Shown here: positions 5,131-12,853 of the stretch, piece after piece
How positions within the stretch are numbered: position 1 is the stretch's first letter
Layout: the number at the start of each line of letters is the position of its first letter
Virus record (IMG/VR): IMGVR_UViG_3300015209_000002
Location: 1 to 35,973 of that record
DNA length: 35,973 bases
DNA from: a virus
Direction: 5' to 3' (one strand)
The notes under the pieces: generated by a model
The model's input: the letters and a program-made list of their open reading frames with translations, nothing else
What the model was told of the DNA's origin: nothing
Database searches by the model: none
Position numbers and translations under genes: made by a program

Positions 5131-5679
5131 CTAGCGGTACAGGAGCGTGACGCTCCAGTTGCCGTCCGTGAGCCCTTGCGACCCGGCCTCGTCGTGCTGC
5201 GCCCGGACGAGCAGTCCATCCGGCCCGGCAGGCAGGTAACCCCAAAACGGGACGGTCGTGTTCTGGTCGTCTCCGAGCACCGAGTAGGCGGTATCGGAAG
5301 GGTTGCGGTCGGCCAGGCCGGATACCTCGATGCGCCGCTTGCCGGCAGCGGCGCTTGCCCAGCGCAGGTCGGCCACGCCCATGACCCAGCACCCGACAGG
5401 GACTGTGATGGTGTCGGGCGCCACCCAAGTGAAGAACCCCCCGACGTTGAAGGTGGTGAGGTTGTTGGCGGCCGGGTCCGACCACTCGACGATGCGGTTC
5501 CCGCCTGCGGTTATCACTTCACCGGACGGCGTGCGAAGCGAGATGGTCGGAAGACCGAAACTCGGGCGACGAGCTGCATCGGTCTGCTTCGTTTTCAGCC
5601 GACGCTCCAGCCGTTCGATCCGGGTGTCGTGGTCCCCGATCAAGGCCGGGCCGGACAGCCGCCGCAGGCGCCCGGTCAT
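5131..5679 (-). CDS. Minor tail / fibre-tip protein
   Basis: 182 residues from ATG 5679 (ATGA overlap). N-terminal 35 residues are charged and helical (HDTRIERLERRLKTKQ), then a beta-rich C-terminal domain (FNVGGFFTWVAPDTITVPVG, ending WSVTLLYR). This trimeric-fibre-like plan, and its position after the tail proteins and before the endolysin, suggest a receptor-contacting tip protein. No enzymatic motif. Family assignment is by architecture only. Confidence 0.65.
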   Translation of the reverse strand: MTGRLRRLSGPALIGDHDTRIERLERRLKTKQTDAARRPSFGLPTISLRTPSGEVITAGGNRIVEWSDPAANNLTTFNVGGFFTWVAPDTITVPVGCWVMGVADLRWASAAAGKRRIEVSGLADRNPSDTAYSVLGDDQNTTVPFWGYLPAGPDGLLVRAQHDEAGSQGLTDGNWSVTLLYR

Positions 5680-7184
5680 GCCGCCTCGCAGGTCAGCGTG
5701 AGGCAGTCCGTCACCAAGTCCAGCGCCGTCTCCATGGCCCGCCAGGTCCCGGCGAGGTTCATGTAGCCGTGCACGGCGGCGGGGCCGGCGAAGGTATCGC
5801 CCACAGCCATCGAGCCCACCCGCAGGCCCGGCCCGAGGGTTACCTCCATCCGGGCTGCGGTGATGCGGATGCGGAGTTCCTCAGCCGCCTTGGAGTCGAG
5901 CCCGTCGATCGGCGTCCCCGTCTCGGCGCTGATGACCTCCTCGAGCGTCACGCCGCCGAACGCTCCCGTGTCCACGGCGGCGCCCTCCTCCCGGTCCGGT
6001 CCGTCGCCGTCGCCGAGCACCACGATCGAATCGGCCGCCTGCTCGCCCTCGACGGGGACCCACCGGACCTGCACGATCTCCGACCATACCAGCGCCGTGC
6101 GGGACGTGCCCTTCCGGGGGTAATGGGTGGTGTATGTCCGAGTGGTGGACGTGAGCGCTATCGACTGGTCGAAGCCGTCGCTCAGGGCGGGGAACTCGCT
6201 GAGCGCCTGGCCGATGTTGGCGTGCTCGGCGTGCTGGTAGTGGCGGTCGCGGGTGATCCCGGTGGCGGGGGTCGAGGTCCCGATGTTCAGGTTGCTCTTG
6301 CCGTAGGTGGCGTCCTGAGCGTGGGCGACGATCCCGCCAGCGATGGTCGCCTGGTCGGTGGCGTAATAGCTCAGGGAGTCCATGGCGACCAACTCCACCT
6401 CATCCCACCAGATCGAGCCGCCAGGTGAGTACAAGCGCACCTCAACGGCCTCGGTGGCGTTGGGGGGCACCCAGACCGACACCTTGCGCCGCTGCCAAGA
6501 GTTCTGGACGGCATCTCCGCCGTCGCCGCTGTCGAGCGGCGCGAAGTCGAACTCATTAACGACGCCGCCAACAGACCGCTGGAGATATAGGCCCCGGTCG
6601 CCGCTGGCCGTGCCGACGTAGCCGGTCGAGGAGACGTAGAACCACCCGGCCACCGTGAGCAGAGTTCCCACGCCGGTGCCCGTGATGCTCACCGACTGCT
6701 TCAGGTAGGTGTCGGTCCCGGCGCTGGCCTGCACCAGCTTGGCGGCATAGGTGCCATTGATCCGGTGCGCCGTGTCGCGCGTCGCCGTGGTCCCGACCGC
6801 TGTCCACGAGGCGAGCCCCGCCGTCTCCATGCCGCCGTTGGCGATGTAGTTGAGCCGGTCGGCGTCACCGAAGAACCGCCGGTCGAGGTACCAGAACAGG
6901 CCCCGGCACTCGAACTCCACCACGTCCGTGTTGCCGTTGATCTCGGACTCCGGGGTGATCGGTACCACCCAGCCACCGTCAGCGACCAGCGACCCGTTGC
7001 GCCAGACTTGGATCTCGGTGCCGATGGCCTGCACGGTCGGGGCCTGGGGGTCGAGATTGTGCAGGCCGAAGCGCAGGTGCCCGCCCTCGTTCAGCACGTC
7101 GACAAGCGGCGATGCGCTGACCACATTGGCGAGGGTGGCGGCCACGGTGCCGGACTTGTTGACCACCTTCAGTTCGACGGTCAC
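5676..7184 (-). CDS. Minor tail protein with carbohydrate-binding-like insert
   Basis: 502 residues from GTG 7184 (GTGA overlap with the previous gene); the frame is open for 66 more codons upstream but that part is antisense-like filler. Residues 1-110 look like a tail baseplate-hub domain (IGTEIQVWRNGSLVADGGWV). Residues about 112-268 form a jelly-roll-like insert beginning LNYIANGGMETAGLASWTAV and ending SIWWDEVELVAM, the pattern of CBM4/9-type sugar-binding domains. The C-terminal part returns to tail-type sequence (Gp37-like, as in siphoviruses of actinobacteria). The insert probably contacts cell-wall glycans during adsorption. Confidence 0.8.
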   Translation of the reverse strand: MTVELKVVNKSGTVAATLANVVSASPLVDVLNEGGHLRFGLHNLDPQAPTVQAIGTEIQVWRNGSLVADGGWVVPITPESEINGNTDVVEFECRGLFWYLDRRFFGDADRLNYIANGGMETAGLASWTAVGTTATRDTAHRINGTYAAKLVQASAGTDTYLKQSVSITGTGVGTLLTVAGWFYVSSTGYVGTASGDRGLYLQRSVGGVVNEFDFAPLDSGDGGDAVQNSWQRRKVSVWVPPNATEAVEVRLYSPGGSIWWDEVELVAMDSLSYYATDQATIAGGIVAHAQDATYGKSNLNIGTSTPATGITRDRHYQHAEHANIGQALSEFPALSDGFDQSIALTSTTRTYTTHYPRKGTSRTALVWSEIVQVRWVPVEGEQAADSIVVLGDGDGPDREEGAAVDTGAFGGVTLEEVISAETGTPIDGLDSKAAEELRIRITAARMEVTLGPGLRVGSMAVGDTFAGPAAVHGYMNLAGTWRAMETALDLVTDCLTLTCEAA

Positions 7185-7621
7185 GGCGGCGTCCCGGTCA
7201 CGAGCAGTCCGGTCGTGGAAAAGAACTCGATCGTGATGCCGTCCTGGGGCACCTTGAACGTCGGGATCGGGTCCTCGCACTCGATAGGGATGGTGCGCTT
7301 GCGGGGCCGGCACATGATGTAGCGCGTGGAGCCGAACACCTGCAACGGCTTCTCGGCCGTCTGCACATCGGTGGCCGTGCACATGGCGTCCACCAGCGAG
7401 TCGTAGTCGCTGATCGAGTCAGCGATGATGATGATCCCGAGGGTGACAGTCAGCCCGCCCTTGCGGTCCACGCCGGGGAACAGGCCGCCGACGAACGGCC
7501 TCGGCTGGTCGGTGGTCACCACGTCGGGCAGGTCGAAGAACCCGCTCATGCCGGCGACGTGGTACTTCGTCCCGTTGCCGAAGATCCACCCGTTGTAGAC
7601 ACCCGCCTTGGACGACGGCAC
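7181..7621 (-). CDS. Distal tail protein (Dit-like)
   Basis: 146 residues from GTG 7621, whose first base is shared with the tape-measure stop. Position immediately after the tape measure and before the minor tail protein is that of the distal tail protein, which caps the tail tube and anchors the baseplate. Beta-rich sequence (GLTVTLGIIIIADSISDYDS; RYIMCRPRKRTIPIE) fits. The protein is shorter than most Dit proteins (200-250 residues), so an accessory domain is probably absent. Confidence 0.75.
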   Translation of the reverse strand: MPSSKAGVYNGWIFGNGTKYHVAGMSGFFDLPDVVTTDQPRPFVGGLFPGVDRKGGLTVTLGIIIIADSISDYDSLVDAMCTATDVQTAEKPLQVFGSTRYIMCRPRKRTIPIECEDPIPTFKVPQDGITIEFFSTTGLLVTGTPP

Positions 7622-10089
7622 TACCGAGCCCTCGCCGCCGCACGAGCTGTGCGCTTGTCGATCTCGCGGGCCACGTCGGCGTTGACGCCGGGGGCCACGA
7701 CGGTCGTGTTGATGTTCGTCGTACTTACCGACCGTGCGGCGGCGGTTGAGCCCGCCAGCGGGCGTGCGTTGGCGCCTGCCGGCACGAGGTTGGCGATGTT
7801 CGGGGCAGAGGGGACGGTCAGTGACGGCAGCGGGCCGAGCGCTGCGAGAGAGGGGATCAGGTTGGCGGTGTCGCTCTTGATGCTGTCCACGAGCGTCCGG
7901 AGCGTGGTCAGGGCGTTGGTGGCCCCGATCGTGTCCACAGTGACCGTGAGGGGCTTCACTGCCGGGATCGAGTTGATCTGGCCGAGGATGCCGTCGAGTG
8001 CCGACTTGACCGGCCCGGAGGCGATGCCAGCCACTTCGGCCAGCTTCGAGCGGAACACCTCGTAGGACTGAGAGACGGTCAGGGGCAGTCCAGCCTTCTT
8101 GGCCGTCTCCTCGGCCACAGCCTGGAACGTGTGCGCCTGAGCCACGGCGGCGTCCACGGCAGCCTGCTGCGAGACAGCCAGGGCGTCCTCTGCAACCTTG
8201 ATCCGCTTGGCGCTGGCCTCTCGTGCGTCGGCCAGGTCGAGCGCTGCGCTCTTGGCGTCGAGGCGGCTCTTGGTCAGCGCCTCAGTGGCGTCTGCCACGT
8301 CGCGCGACTGACCACCGTCCGCCTGGGCTGCCCGTAGCCGCTCCTCAGCGTCGGCAACGCCGGATGATGCCTTGGCCAGTGCCTTGACGCCGTGAGCCCC
8401 GGCCGCTTCATCTCGCGCCTCGGCGAGCGCCTTCTCGGCCTCAACCAGTTCACGAGCCCGGTTGCCCCGACCGGCCCGGGCGTCGGCAAGGTCGCGCTCG
8501 CGGTCGACCACCGAGGACTTGGCATCCTCGATCGACAGGAGCGACCGTTCGACGGTGATGGCGTCACGGGAGGCGTCGCCCCGCTTGCGCCGTGCATCGG
8601 CAAGGTCCCTCTCCTTCGCCGTCACGTCGTCGAGAGCAGATGCGAAGGTTGTGATCGCGCGCCGGTTGGCGGACTCGGCGTCGACCAGGCCGAGGACGGC
8701 TGTGCGACGGTCGTCCGACGACTTGTTCACCGCGTCGAGGGTGGCCGCGACTGCTTTGTTCGAGTCGGCCCATGCCTTGCCGGCAACGATCTCGGATTGC
8801 GTGACAGAACCAGCGTCGTTGCTGTTGAGCCCGAAGGAGTTGAGGGCGAAGTTCAGTTCTTCCAAGGAGGCAGCGGTCTTGTGGCTGGACTTGCCGAAGC
8901 CGAGCACCTTGGAATCGAGCCCGGCGAGAAAGCCGCCGACAAGCGGGATGTGCTTCTCCCAACTCACCACTGTCTTGTCGATCGCTTCGAGTGCCGGTAC
9001 CGCTTCATCCGCCTTGCGGGCGGTGATGACGAGCCCGGTCCCGATGGCGGCCACGGGCAGGGCCAGTTCCCCCGCCGTACCGATGAGCAGGCCGGCAGAA
9101 CCAGCGACCGACTCGAAGCCGCTGCCGAGAGCGGCCAGGCCGGCGCCGGCCCGCAGGAGAGCCGTGCCGGCAAGCTTCACGCCGAGCCCGCCGATTGCGA
9201 GACTGAGCACATCGACGCCACCGGCCAGTTGCGTGATCGTGGTCAGCGTCCGCGTGGCCCCGCCGATGAAGGGGATGAAGGCGCGGGCGGCCTGGATCTC
9301 CAATCCCGTCAGCGCCGTCTTTAGTTCACGGCTGGCGAGCGCCAGTTCCCGTCCCTGGTCGAGAGCCTTCTGGTCGAACACAAGGCCGCTGCGGGCCAGT
9401 TCGTCATTCAGTGCCCGCAAGCCATCTCGGCCCCGTGCCAGCAAGGGGACAAGTTCCTGGTACCCCCGGCCGAATGCGGCTCGGGCGGTGTTCGCCTTCT
9501 CCACCGGGCCAACGGCCTTGTTGTAGGCATCGGACACGCTGAAAAGGGTCCCGACGAGTGACCGAGTGCCGTCCTTGTTGCGGGCGACCTCGATGTTGTA
9601 CTTCGCAAAGCCCTTCTGATTCGTCTCAATGTTCTTGGCGAGCAGTCCGAACGCCTTCGACGCGGCAGCCGGTTCGATGCCGAGCAGCTTCATGGAACCG
9701 ACGAGGCGGGACGCGTCCTCGGCACTGGCCCCGGAGGCTCGCTGGAACTGGCGGATTTCGGCGGTGAGGGATACGAACTTGCCGACGCCCGCTGTTGCCA
9801 GAGCGCCGATGCCGATCAAACCAGCGCCGATGCCCACCGTCAATGCGTTGCCTGACGTGAGCGAGGCAGTGCCGATCCCGTCAAGAGCCGACTTCACCCT
9901 TACGCCTGCCGGGCCGAGCTTTGAGGTCAGCGACGTGGTGAGTGAGTCGAGCCCCTTGCCGACGTTGGCGCCGAGGCCGCCGCCAACAGAGTCGAGGGAC
10001 GTGGAGAACTTCTTGACCTCGCCCTTGGCCCGGTCGAGGTCGCGCGTATCGAGGCGGAGGCGGCCTACGAGGTCGGGCACGCGGGGCAT
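7621..10089 (-). CDS. Tail tape measure protein
   Basis: 822 residues, the longest gene in the window and directly after the tail chaperone pair. N-terminal segment (VGRLRLDTRDLDRAKGEVKK) is typical of siphovirus tape measures. Hydrophobic Gly/Ala stretches around 80-105 (GIGAGLIGIGALATAG) and 300-360 may form membrane-inserting parts. Residues about 485-650 are a long coiled coil with repeated RDLADAR motifs. By the usual 0.15 nm per residue this predicts a tail of roughly 120 nm. It sets tail length and is ejected into the host envelope. Confidence 0.93.
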   Translation of the reverse strand: MPRVPDLVGRLRLDTRDLDRAKGEVKKFSTSLDSVGGGLGANVGKGLDSLTTSLTSKLGPAGVRVKSALDGIGTASLTSGNALTVGIGAGLIGIGALATAGVGKFVSLTAEIRQFQRASGASAEDASRLVGSMKLLGIEPAAASKAFGLLAKNIETNQKGFAKYNIEVARNKDGTRSLVGTLFSVSDAYNKAVGPVEKANTARAAFGRGYQELVPLLARGRDGLRALNDELARSGLVFDQKALDQGRELALASRELKTALTGLEIQAARAFIPFIGGATRTLTTITQLAGGVDVLSLAIGGLGVKLAGTALLRAGAGLAALGSGFESVAGSAGLLIGTAGELALPVAAIGTGLVITARKADEAVPALEAIDKTVVSWEKHIPLVGGFLAGLDSKVLGFGKSSHKTAASLEELNFALNSFGLNSNDAGSVTQSEIVAGKAWADSNKAVAATLDAVNKSSDDRRTAVLGLVDAESANRRAITTFASALDDVTAKERDLADARRKRGDASRDAITVERSLLSIEDAKSSVVDRERDLADARAGRGNRARELVEAEKALAEARDEAAGAHGVKALAKASSGVADAEERLRAAQADGGQSRDVADATEALTKSRLDAKSAALDLADAREASAKRIKVAEDALAVSQQAAVDAAVAQAHTFQAVAEETAKKAGLPLTVSQSYEVFRSKLAEVAGIASGPVKSALDGILGQINSIPAVKPLTVTVDTIGATNALTTLRTLVDSIKSDTANLIPSLAALGPLPSLTVPSAPNIANLVPAGANARPLAGSTAAARSVSTTNINTTVVAPGVNADVAREIDKRTARAAARAR

Positions 10090-10093
10090 CCCG

Positions 10094-10692
10094 CTACCTC
10101 CCGCCGAGAGACGCCAGGGCCATCAGGTCGGCCCCGGTGCCACGCTCAGGCGCGCGAGATCCGGTCGTGGCTTGCGGGTCGTTCAGGTCGTTCTCGGCCA
10201 CGATCAGCGCATTCAGCTGCGCCATCGTCATGCGCCAGAAGGCGTCGTCGTGGCGGCCGAAGCGGGAGGCGGCGTGGTAGAGGCGTCCCCACTCGATGCC
10301 GGGGCTGCCTCCTCGGCTTTTCCCCGGCCGCTGGCCGGCGCCGGGAACGCCTGGTCGAGCGCCTGCGCTATGGCATCGAAGTAGACGCTCGTCAGCCGGT
10401 CGTGTTCCAGCAGGTCACCATCGTACAGGTCGTCCTCCGTCAGCCCTTCGTGCTGGAGCCCGGCGGCGAGGATCGGGACGATGGTGGAGACGGCCTTGGT
10501 ATTGCTCGCAGGCTCGCCGGGCCGGTCGGGGATAAGGCCGTTCAGCAGCGCCGTAGCGGCGCCGATGGAACCGAAGGCGTCCTCGAACGCTTTCAGCGAA
10601 CGGAACGTGAAGCGGAGCGTTACAGCCCGCTCCCCGGCCAGCGTGAGGGGCACGCCGGGCGCGAGGATGCGGTCGGACTCGGATGCCGTCAT
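10094..10692 (-). CDS. Tail assembly chaperone, frameshifted long form (GpGT-like)
   Basis: The short form is read from ATG 10692. At GGGAAAA (10318-10324) a -1 slip moves ribosomes into a frame that stays open to TAG 10094-10096, adding about 74 residues (GIEWGRLYHAASRFGRHDDA ... LMALASLGGR) for a product of about 199 residues. This mirrors lambda G/GT and most siphoviruses, where the long form bridges tape measure and tail protein during tube assembly. The extension has coding-type G/C bias and no start of its own near the junction. The span contains one -1 shift. Confidence 0.85.
10228..10692 (-). CDS. Tail assembly chaperone, short form (GpG-like)
   Basis: 154 residues from ATG 10692, which overlaps the preceding TGA as ATGA. 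Features include LRFTFRSLKAFEDAFGSIGA near the N-terminus and an Ala/Ser/Thr-rich tail after the slip site, typical of in-frame readthrough sequence. It lies between the major tail protein and the tape measure, the invariant place for this chaperone, which keeps the tape measure soluble and coats it before tube polymerisation. Confidence 0.88.
   Translation of the reverse strand: MTASESDRILAPGVPLTLAGERAVTLRFTFRSLKAFEDAFGSIGAATALLNGLIPDRPGEPASNTKAVSTIVPILAAGLQHEGLTEDDLYDGDLLEHDRLTSVYFDAIAQALDQAFPAPASGRGKAEEAAPASSGDASTTPPPASAATTTPSGA
10318..10324 (-). promoter_or_regulatory. Programmed -1 frameshift slippery site
   Basis: On the minus strand the 0-frame codons CGG GGA AAA contain the canonical heptamer G GGA AAA (X XXY YYZ). 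A -1 slip re-pairs as GGG AAA and enters the extension of the tail chaperone. It differs from the lambda site (GGGAAAG) only at the last base. Confidence 0.88.
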
Positions 10693-10883
10693 GCGTCCGC
10701 CTTCCGAGTGCACGACCAGCGGGGCTCCCACCACCAGCGGCGCATGATGCGGACGCCGTGGCCGAGGGCGGTGGCCCACACGCCGCCGATCCATCGGCCT
10801 TCGTTCGCAGTGACTCGCAGTAGTCCGACGCCCGGGAGTCGATCGTCGGATCGGTAGAAGCCGATCCGTGGTTCTTCGGTCAT
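10689..10883 (-). CDS. 64-residue protein between major tail protein and chaperone
   Basis: ATG 10883 has a strong ribosome-binding site (AGGAGG, spacing five), just after a hairpin, and its stop overlaps the chaperone ATG. The product is compact, Trp-rich and basic at the end (RIMRRWWWEPRWSCTRKADA). No family recognised. Its strong initiation site may also serve to load ribosomes for the coupled chaperone. Confidence 0.7.
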   Translation of the reverse strand: MTEEPRIGFYRSDDRLPGVGLLRVTANEGRWIGGVWATALGHGVRIMRRWWWEPRWSCTRKADA

Positions 10884-10904
10884 GTGTCCTCCTGGAACGA
10901 CGAA

Positions 10905-10925
10905 GCCCGCCGGGTTTCGGCGGGC
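10905..10925 (-). terminator. Hairpin after major tail protein
   Basis: GCCCGCCG (10905-10912) pairs perfectly with CGGCGGGC (10918-10925) around a five-base loop. Reading leftwards it is followed by TTCGTCGTT, a weak U-rich end. It lies 48 bases after the major tail stop and just before the next ribosome-binding site, so it may partly terminate transcription and lower expression of downstream tail genes. Confidence 0.6.
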
Positions 10926-10972
10926 GTCTGGATGCCGCCTTTCGGCAGCGGGGGCGGAGGTGGAGAGATGGT

Positions 10973-11539
10973 TTAGACGATGGCGGCGGCCGTCTCGTTG
11001 AAGATCACGGTCAGCCACTTGCGCGACGTGGCGAGGAGCGGTGAGCACACGGCGTCGAAGCCGACCGTGCGGTAGTCCTCCTCTGCGAAGCCGATGTCAG
11101 GCAGGCCCGAGACCACGCACTTGTGAACCACGATGTGAACGTCGCCGCCGATCACGTCGCCGCCGTCTGTCGGCGTCTTGGCCTCGAACTTGAAGTAGTT
11201 CGGGGTGTCCGTTCCGAGCAGGTCGTAGGTCACCTTCTGGTTCGGCGTGGTGCCCGAGTCCGTGGTCGTTCCACCGAGCAGGACGGGGAGCACGTCGAGG
11301 CTGACCTTGGCGTGCTTGACGCTGATGCTCAGCGACTTGAACACAGATCGGGCGTCGAGCAGAGCGTTGTCACCACGCAACTCCTTCGACTCGACGGTTC
11401 CGGAAAGGGTTACCTCCTTGATACCCGGAACGTCGATGATCGTGGCGTAGGTGGCAGCGCCGCCGGACGGGTCGGCGGTCAGCTTTGCGATCTTTGCATC
11501 TTCGATCGCAAACTCTTTCGAGAAATGACTGATGGGCAC
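10973..11539 (-). CDS. Major tail (tube) protein
   Basis: 188 residues from GTG 11539. Beta-rich sequence without cleavable leader (GIKEVTLSGTVESKELRGDN; VFKSLSISVKHAKVSLDVLP) and the order terminator, small protein, this gene, chaperones, tape measure mark it as the tube subunit that polymerises into the tail. It is followed by a hairpin, as expected for a gene that must be expressed at high level. Confidence 0.85.
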   Translation of the reverse strand: MPISHFSKEFAIEDAKIAKLTADPSGGAATYATIIDVPGIKEVTLSGTVESKELRGDNALLDARSVFKSLSISVKHAKVSLDVLPVLLGGTTTDSGTTPNQKVTYDLLGTDTPNYFKFEAKTPTDGGDVIGGDVHIVVHKCVVSGLPDIGFAEEDYRTVGFDAVCSPLLATSRKWLTVIFNETAAAIV

Positions 11540-11578
11540 GGGATGCCTAGCTTTCTGGCCGGGGTTCGGCCGGGTTGG

Positions 11579-11752
11579 TTACTTGCCGGTGTCGGCGGTG
11601 GCGCCGTCAACGACGGCGAGGAATGTGGGCAGGTCGGTGTCCTTGACGGACACGGTGCCGTCGTTGACTTTGTAGACGGTGGGATCGTCGCCGTTGCGGC
11701 TGATGGCGATTTCGCCATCCTTCTGCGGGACGGTCACCTTGACGTTTGGCAT
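11579..11752 (-). CDS. 57-residue acidic protein before major tail gene
   Basis: ATG 11752 to TAA 11579, seven bases after the tail terminator stop. The product is a small beta-type domain (MPNVKVTVPQKDGEIAISRN; VYKVNDGTVSVKDTDLPTFL). It may be an accessory of the tail tube or a decoration peptide, given placement and polar composition. No family recognised. Confidence 0.65.
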   Translation of the reverse strand: MPNVKVTVPQKDGEIAISRNGDDPTVYKVNDGTVSVKDTDLPTFLAVVDGATADTGK

Positions 11753-11759
11753 GTGGCTC

Positions 11760-12185
11760 CTACGGGCGTCGGGCCAAGGTGCGGCGCACCTCGACGGTTA
11801 TCGGATCGTGCAGAATCGAGTCCTCGTCCTCGAAGAGCCGGGTCCTGCCGAGGACCCGAACGTGGCCGCCGTAGGTGGGCAGCGTCGTAAGGCGCCCACC
11901 CATGAACAGGGCGCAGATGGCGTCGGGGAGCGTGTAGGACTCGGTTATGGCGAGCGTGGCCGGGTTGCGCCGTTGCTGCCACAGGCTGACCTGTACCTGC
12001 TCGGTGACGTGGTGCTCAGGATCGTCGCGGGGATTGAACGCCGTCTCGGCGTTTACGGTGATGGCCTCGGATACCACCACGTAGGGAAAGGTGGCGCCGG
12101 TCGGGGCCTGGTCGCGATAGACGGTGACCCCGAGGCCAGCTGCTTCGATGAACGCCTTGATCGCCGTGGCCGTTGTGGCGCTCAT
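11760..12185 (-). CDS. Tail terminator protein (DUF3168-like)
   Basis: 141 residues from ATG 12185 (ATGA overlap). N-terminal helix (TATAIKAFIEAAGLGVTVYR) followed by a beta sheet with FPYVVVSEAI and VSLWQQRRNP matches the alpha/beta fold of tail terminators, which form the ring stopping tube growth and joining it to the head. Position just upstream of the tail tube gene agrees. Confidence 0.75.
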   Translation of the reverse strand: MSATTATAIKAFIEAAGLGVTVYRDQAPTGATFPYVVVSEAITVNAETAFNPRDDPEHHVTEQVQVSLWQQRRNPATLAITESYTLPDAICALFMGGRLTTLPTYGGHVRVLGRTRLFEDEDSILHDPITVEVRRTLARRP

Positions 12186-12544
12186 AGCTCGGCAAGCTGC
12201 GCTCGTGCCGCCGCCATCGCTGGGCGCAGCTTCGGCCGGGGCGGCTGGTGTCGGGTCCCAAACTCATCGAAGGCCGCTGGGAACGGGATGCGGATCTCCA
12301 CCACGAGTCGCCCCTTGGCCGTATAGCGGTGCGTGCAGGTGATGCCGTCGCGCGTGTGCTGGCCTGCCACCTTGCGCCGGGTGCGGGCGTCTCCGACAGG
12401 CCATGCGGCCCGGACCTTGGCGGCCACGTCCTGTCCGACCTTGATCTCGTGGGCCTCGGCGACGAGGCGGATGGCGTCGAGTGCCCTTGTGGTGCCGGTC
12501 ACGAACGAGCGAGCGTCGAAGTCGACTCGGGCGGGGCGGGGCAC
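12182..12544 (-). CDS. Neck / minor head-tail protein (HK97 gp10-like)
   Basis: 120 residues from GTG 12544, immediately after the TAG of the previous gene. It is basic and has a helical N-terminus (AIRLVAEAHEIKVGQDVAAK), then AAWPVGDARTRRKVAGQHTR and a C-terminal FGTRHQPPRPKLRPAMAAAR, the 'G-T-x-x-x-P-P/R-P' style ending typical of HK97 gp10 family proteins. It probably sits at the head-tail joint. Confidence 0.75.
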   Translation of the reverse strand: MPRPARVDFDARSFVTGTTRALDAIRLVAEAHEIKVGQDVAAKVRAAWPVGDARTRRKVAGQHTRDGITCTHRYTAKGRLVVEIRIPFPAAFDEFGTRHQPPRPKLRPAMAAARAQLAEL

Positions 12545-12853
12545 CTACTCCACCTGCCGCAGGCCAAGACGCATGTGGAACCTCGTGTCGTGGACCGTCT
12601 CGACTGTGTACGTCTTGCCCCGCACGATCACCCGGTCGTTGATGCGGATGTCGGCCGTGGCTGTCGCCACCACGGCGTCAACGACCTGCCCTCCTTGCTG
12701 CGCCCGGGCGATGTCCCGGTACGAGGGGCTGCCCCATGTGCCCACCGTCGTCAGCACGGTCGTGAGCGCCAGCGACGGGTTCCCTTCGGCGTCGAGGGCG
12801 GTGCCGGGGCGGGCGACGGTTACGGGGTCTCTGTCCAGTCCAGGAAGGGTCAT
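12545..12853 (-). CDS. Head closure (stopper) protein
   Basis: 102 residues from ATG 12853 (ATGA overlap). A beta-barrel-like sequence (ATADIRINDRVIVRGKTYTV followed by ETVHDTRFHMRL) is typical of head-completion stoppers such as SPP1 gp16 and HK97 connectors, where a short barrel closes the portal channel. Gene order (adaptor, this, gp10-like, terminator) is standard. Confidence 0.75.
   Translation of the reverse strand: MTLPGLDRDPVTVARPGTALDAEGNPSLALTTVLTTVGTWGSPSYRDIARAQQGGQVVDAVVATATADIRINDRVIVRGKTYTVETVHDTRFHMRLGLRQVE

Noticed and set aside
7185-7382. Longer N-terminus for the minor tail protein
   Set aside because: This upstream extension overlaps the distal tail gene, reads as Arg/His/Pro filler, and the GTGA overlap at 7184 is the standard junction here.
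10905-10925. Attachment site core
   Set aside because: The hairpin sits between tail genes in a fixed structural operon, with no integrase or tRNA-like sequence nearby; a terminator or processing role is simpler.
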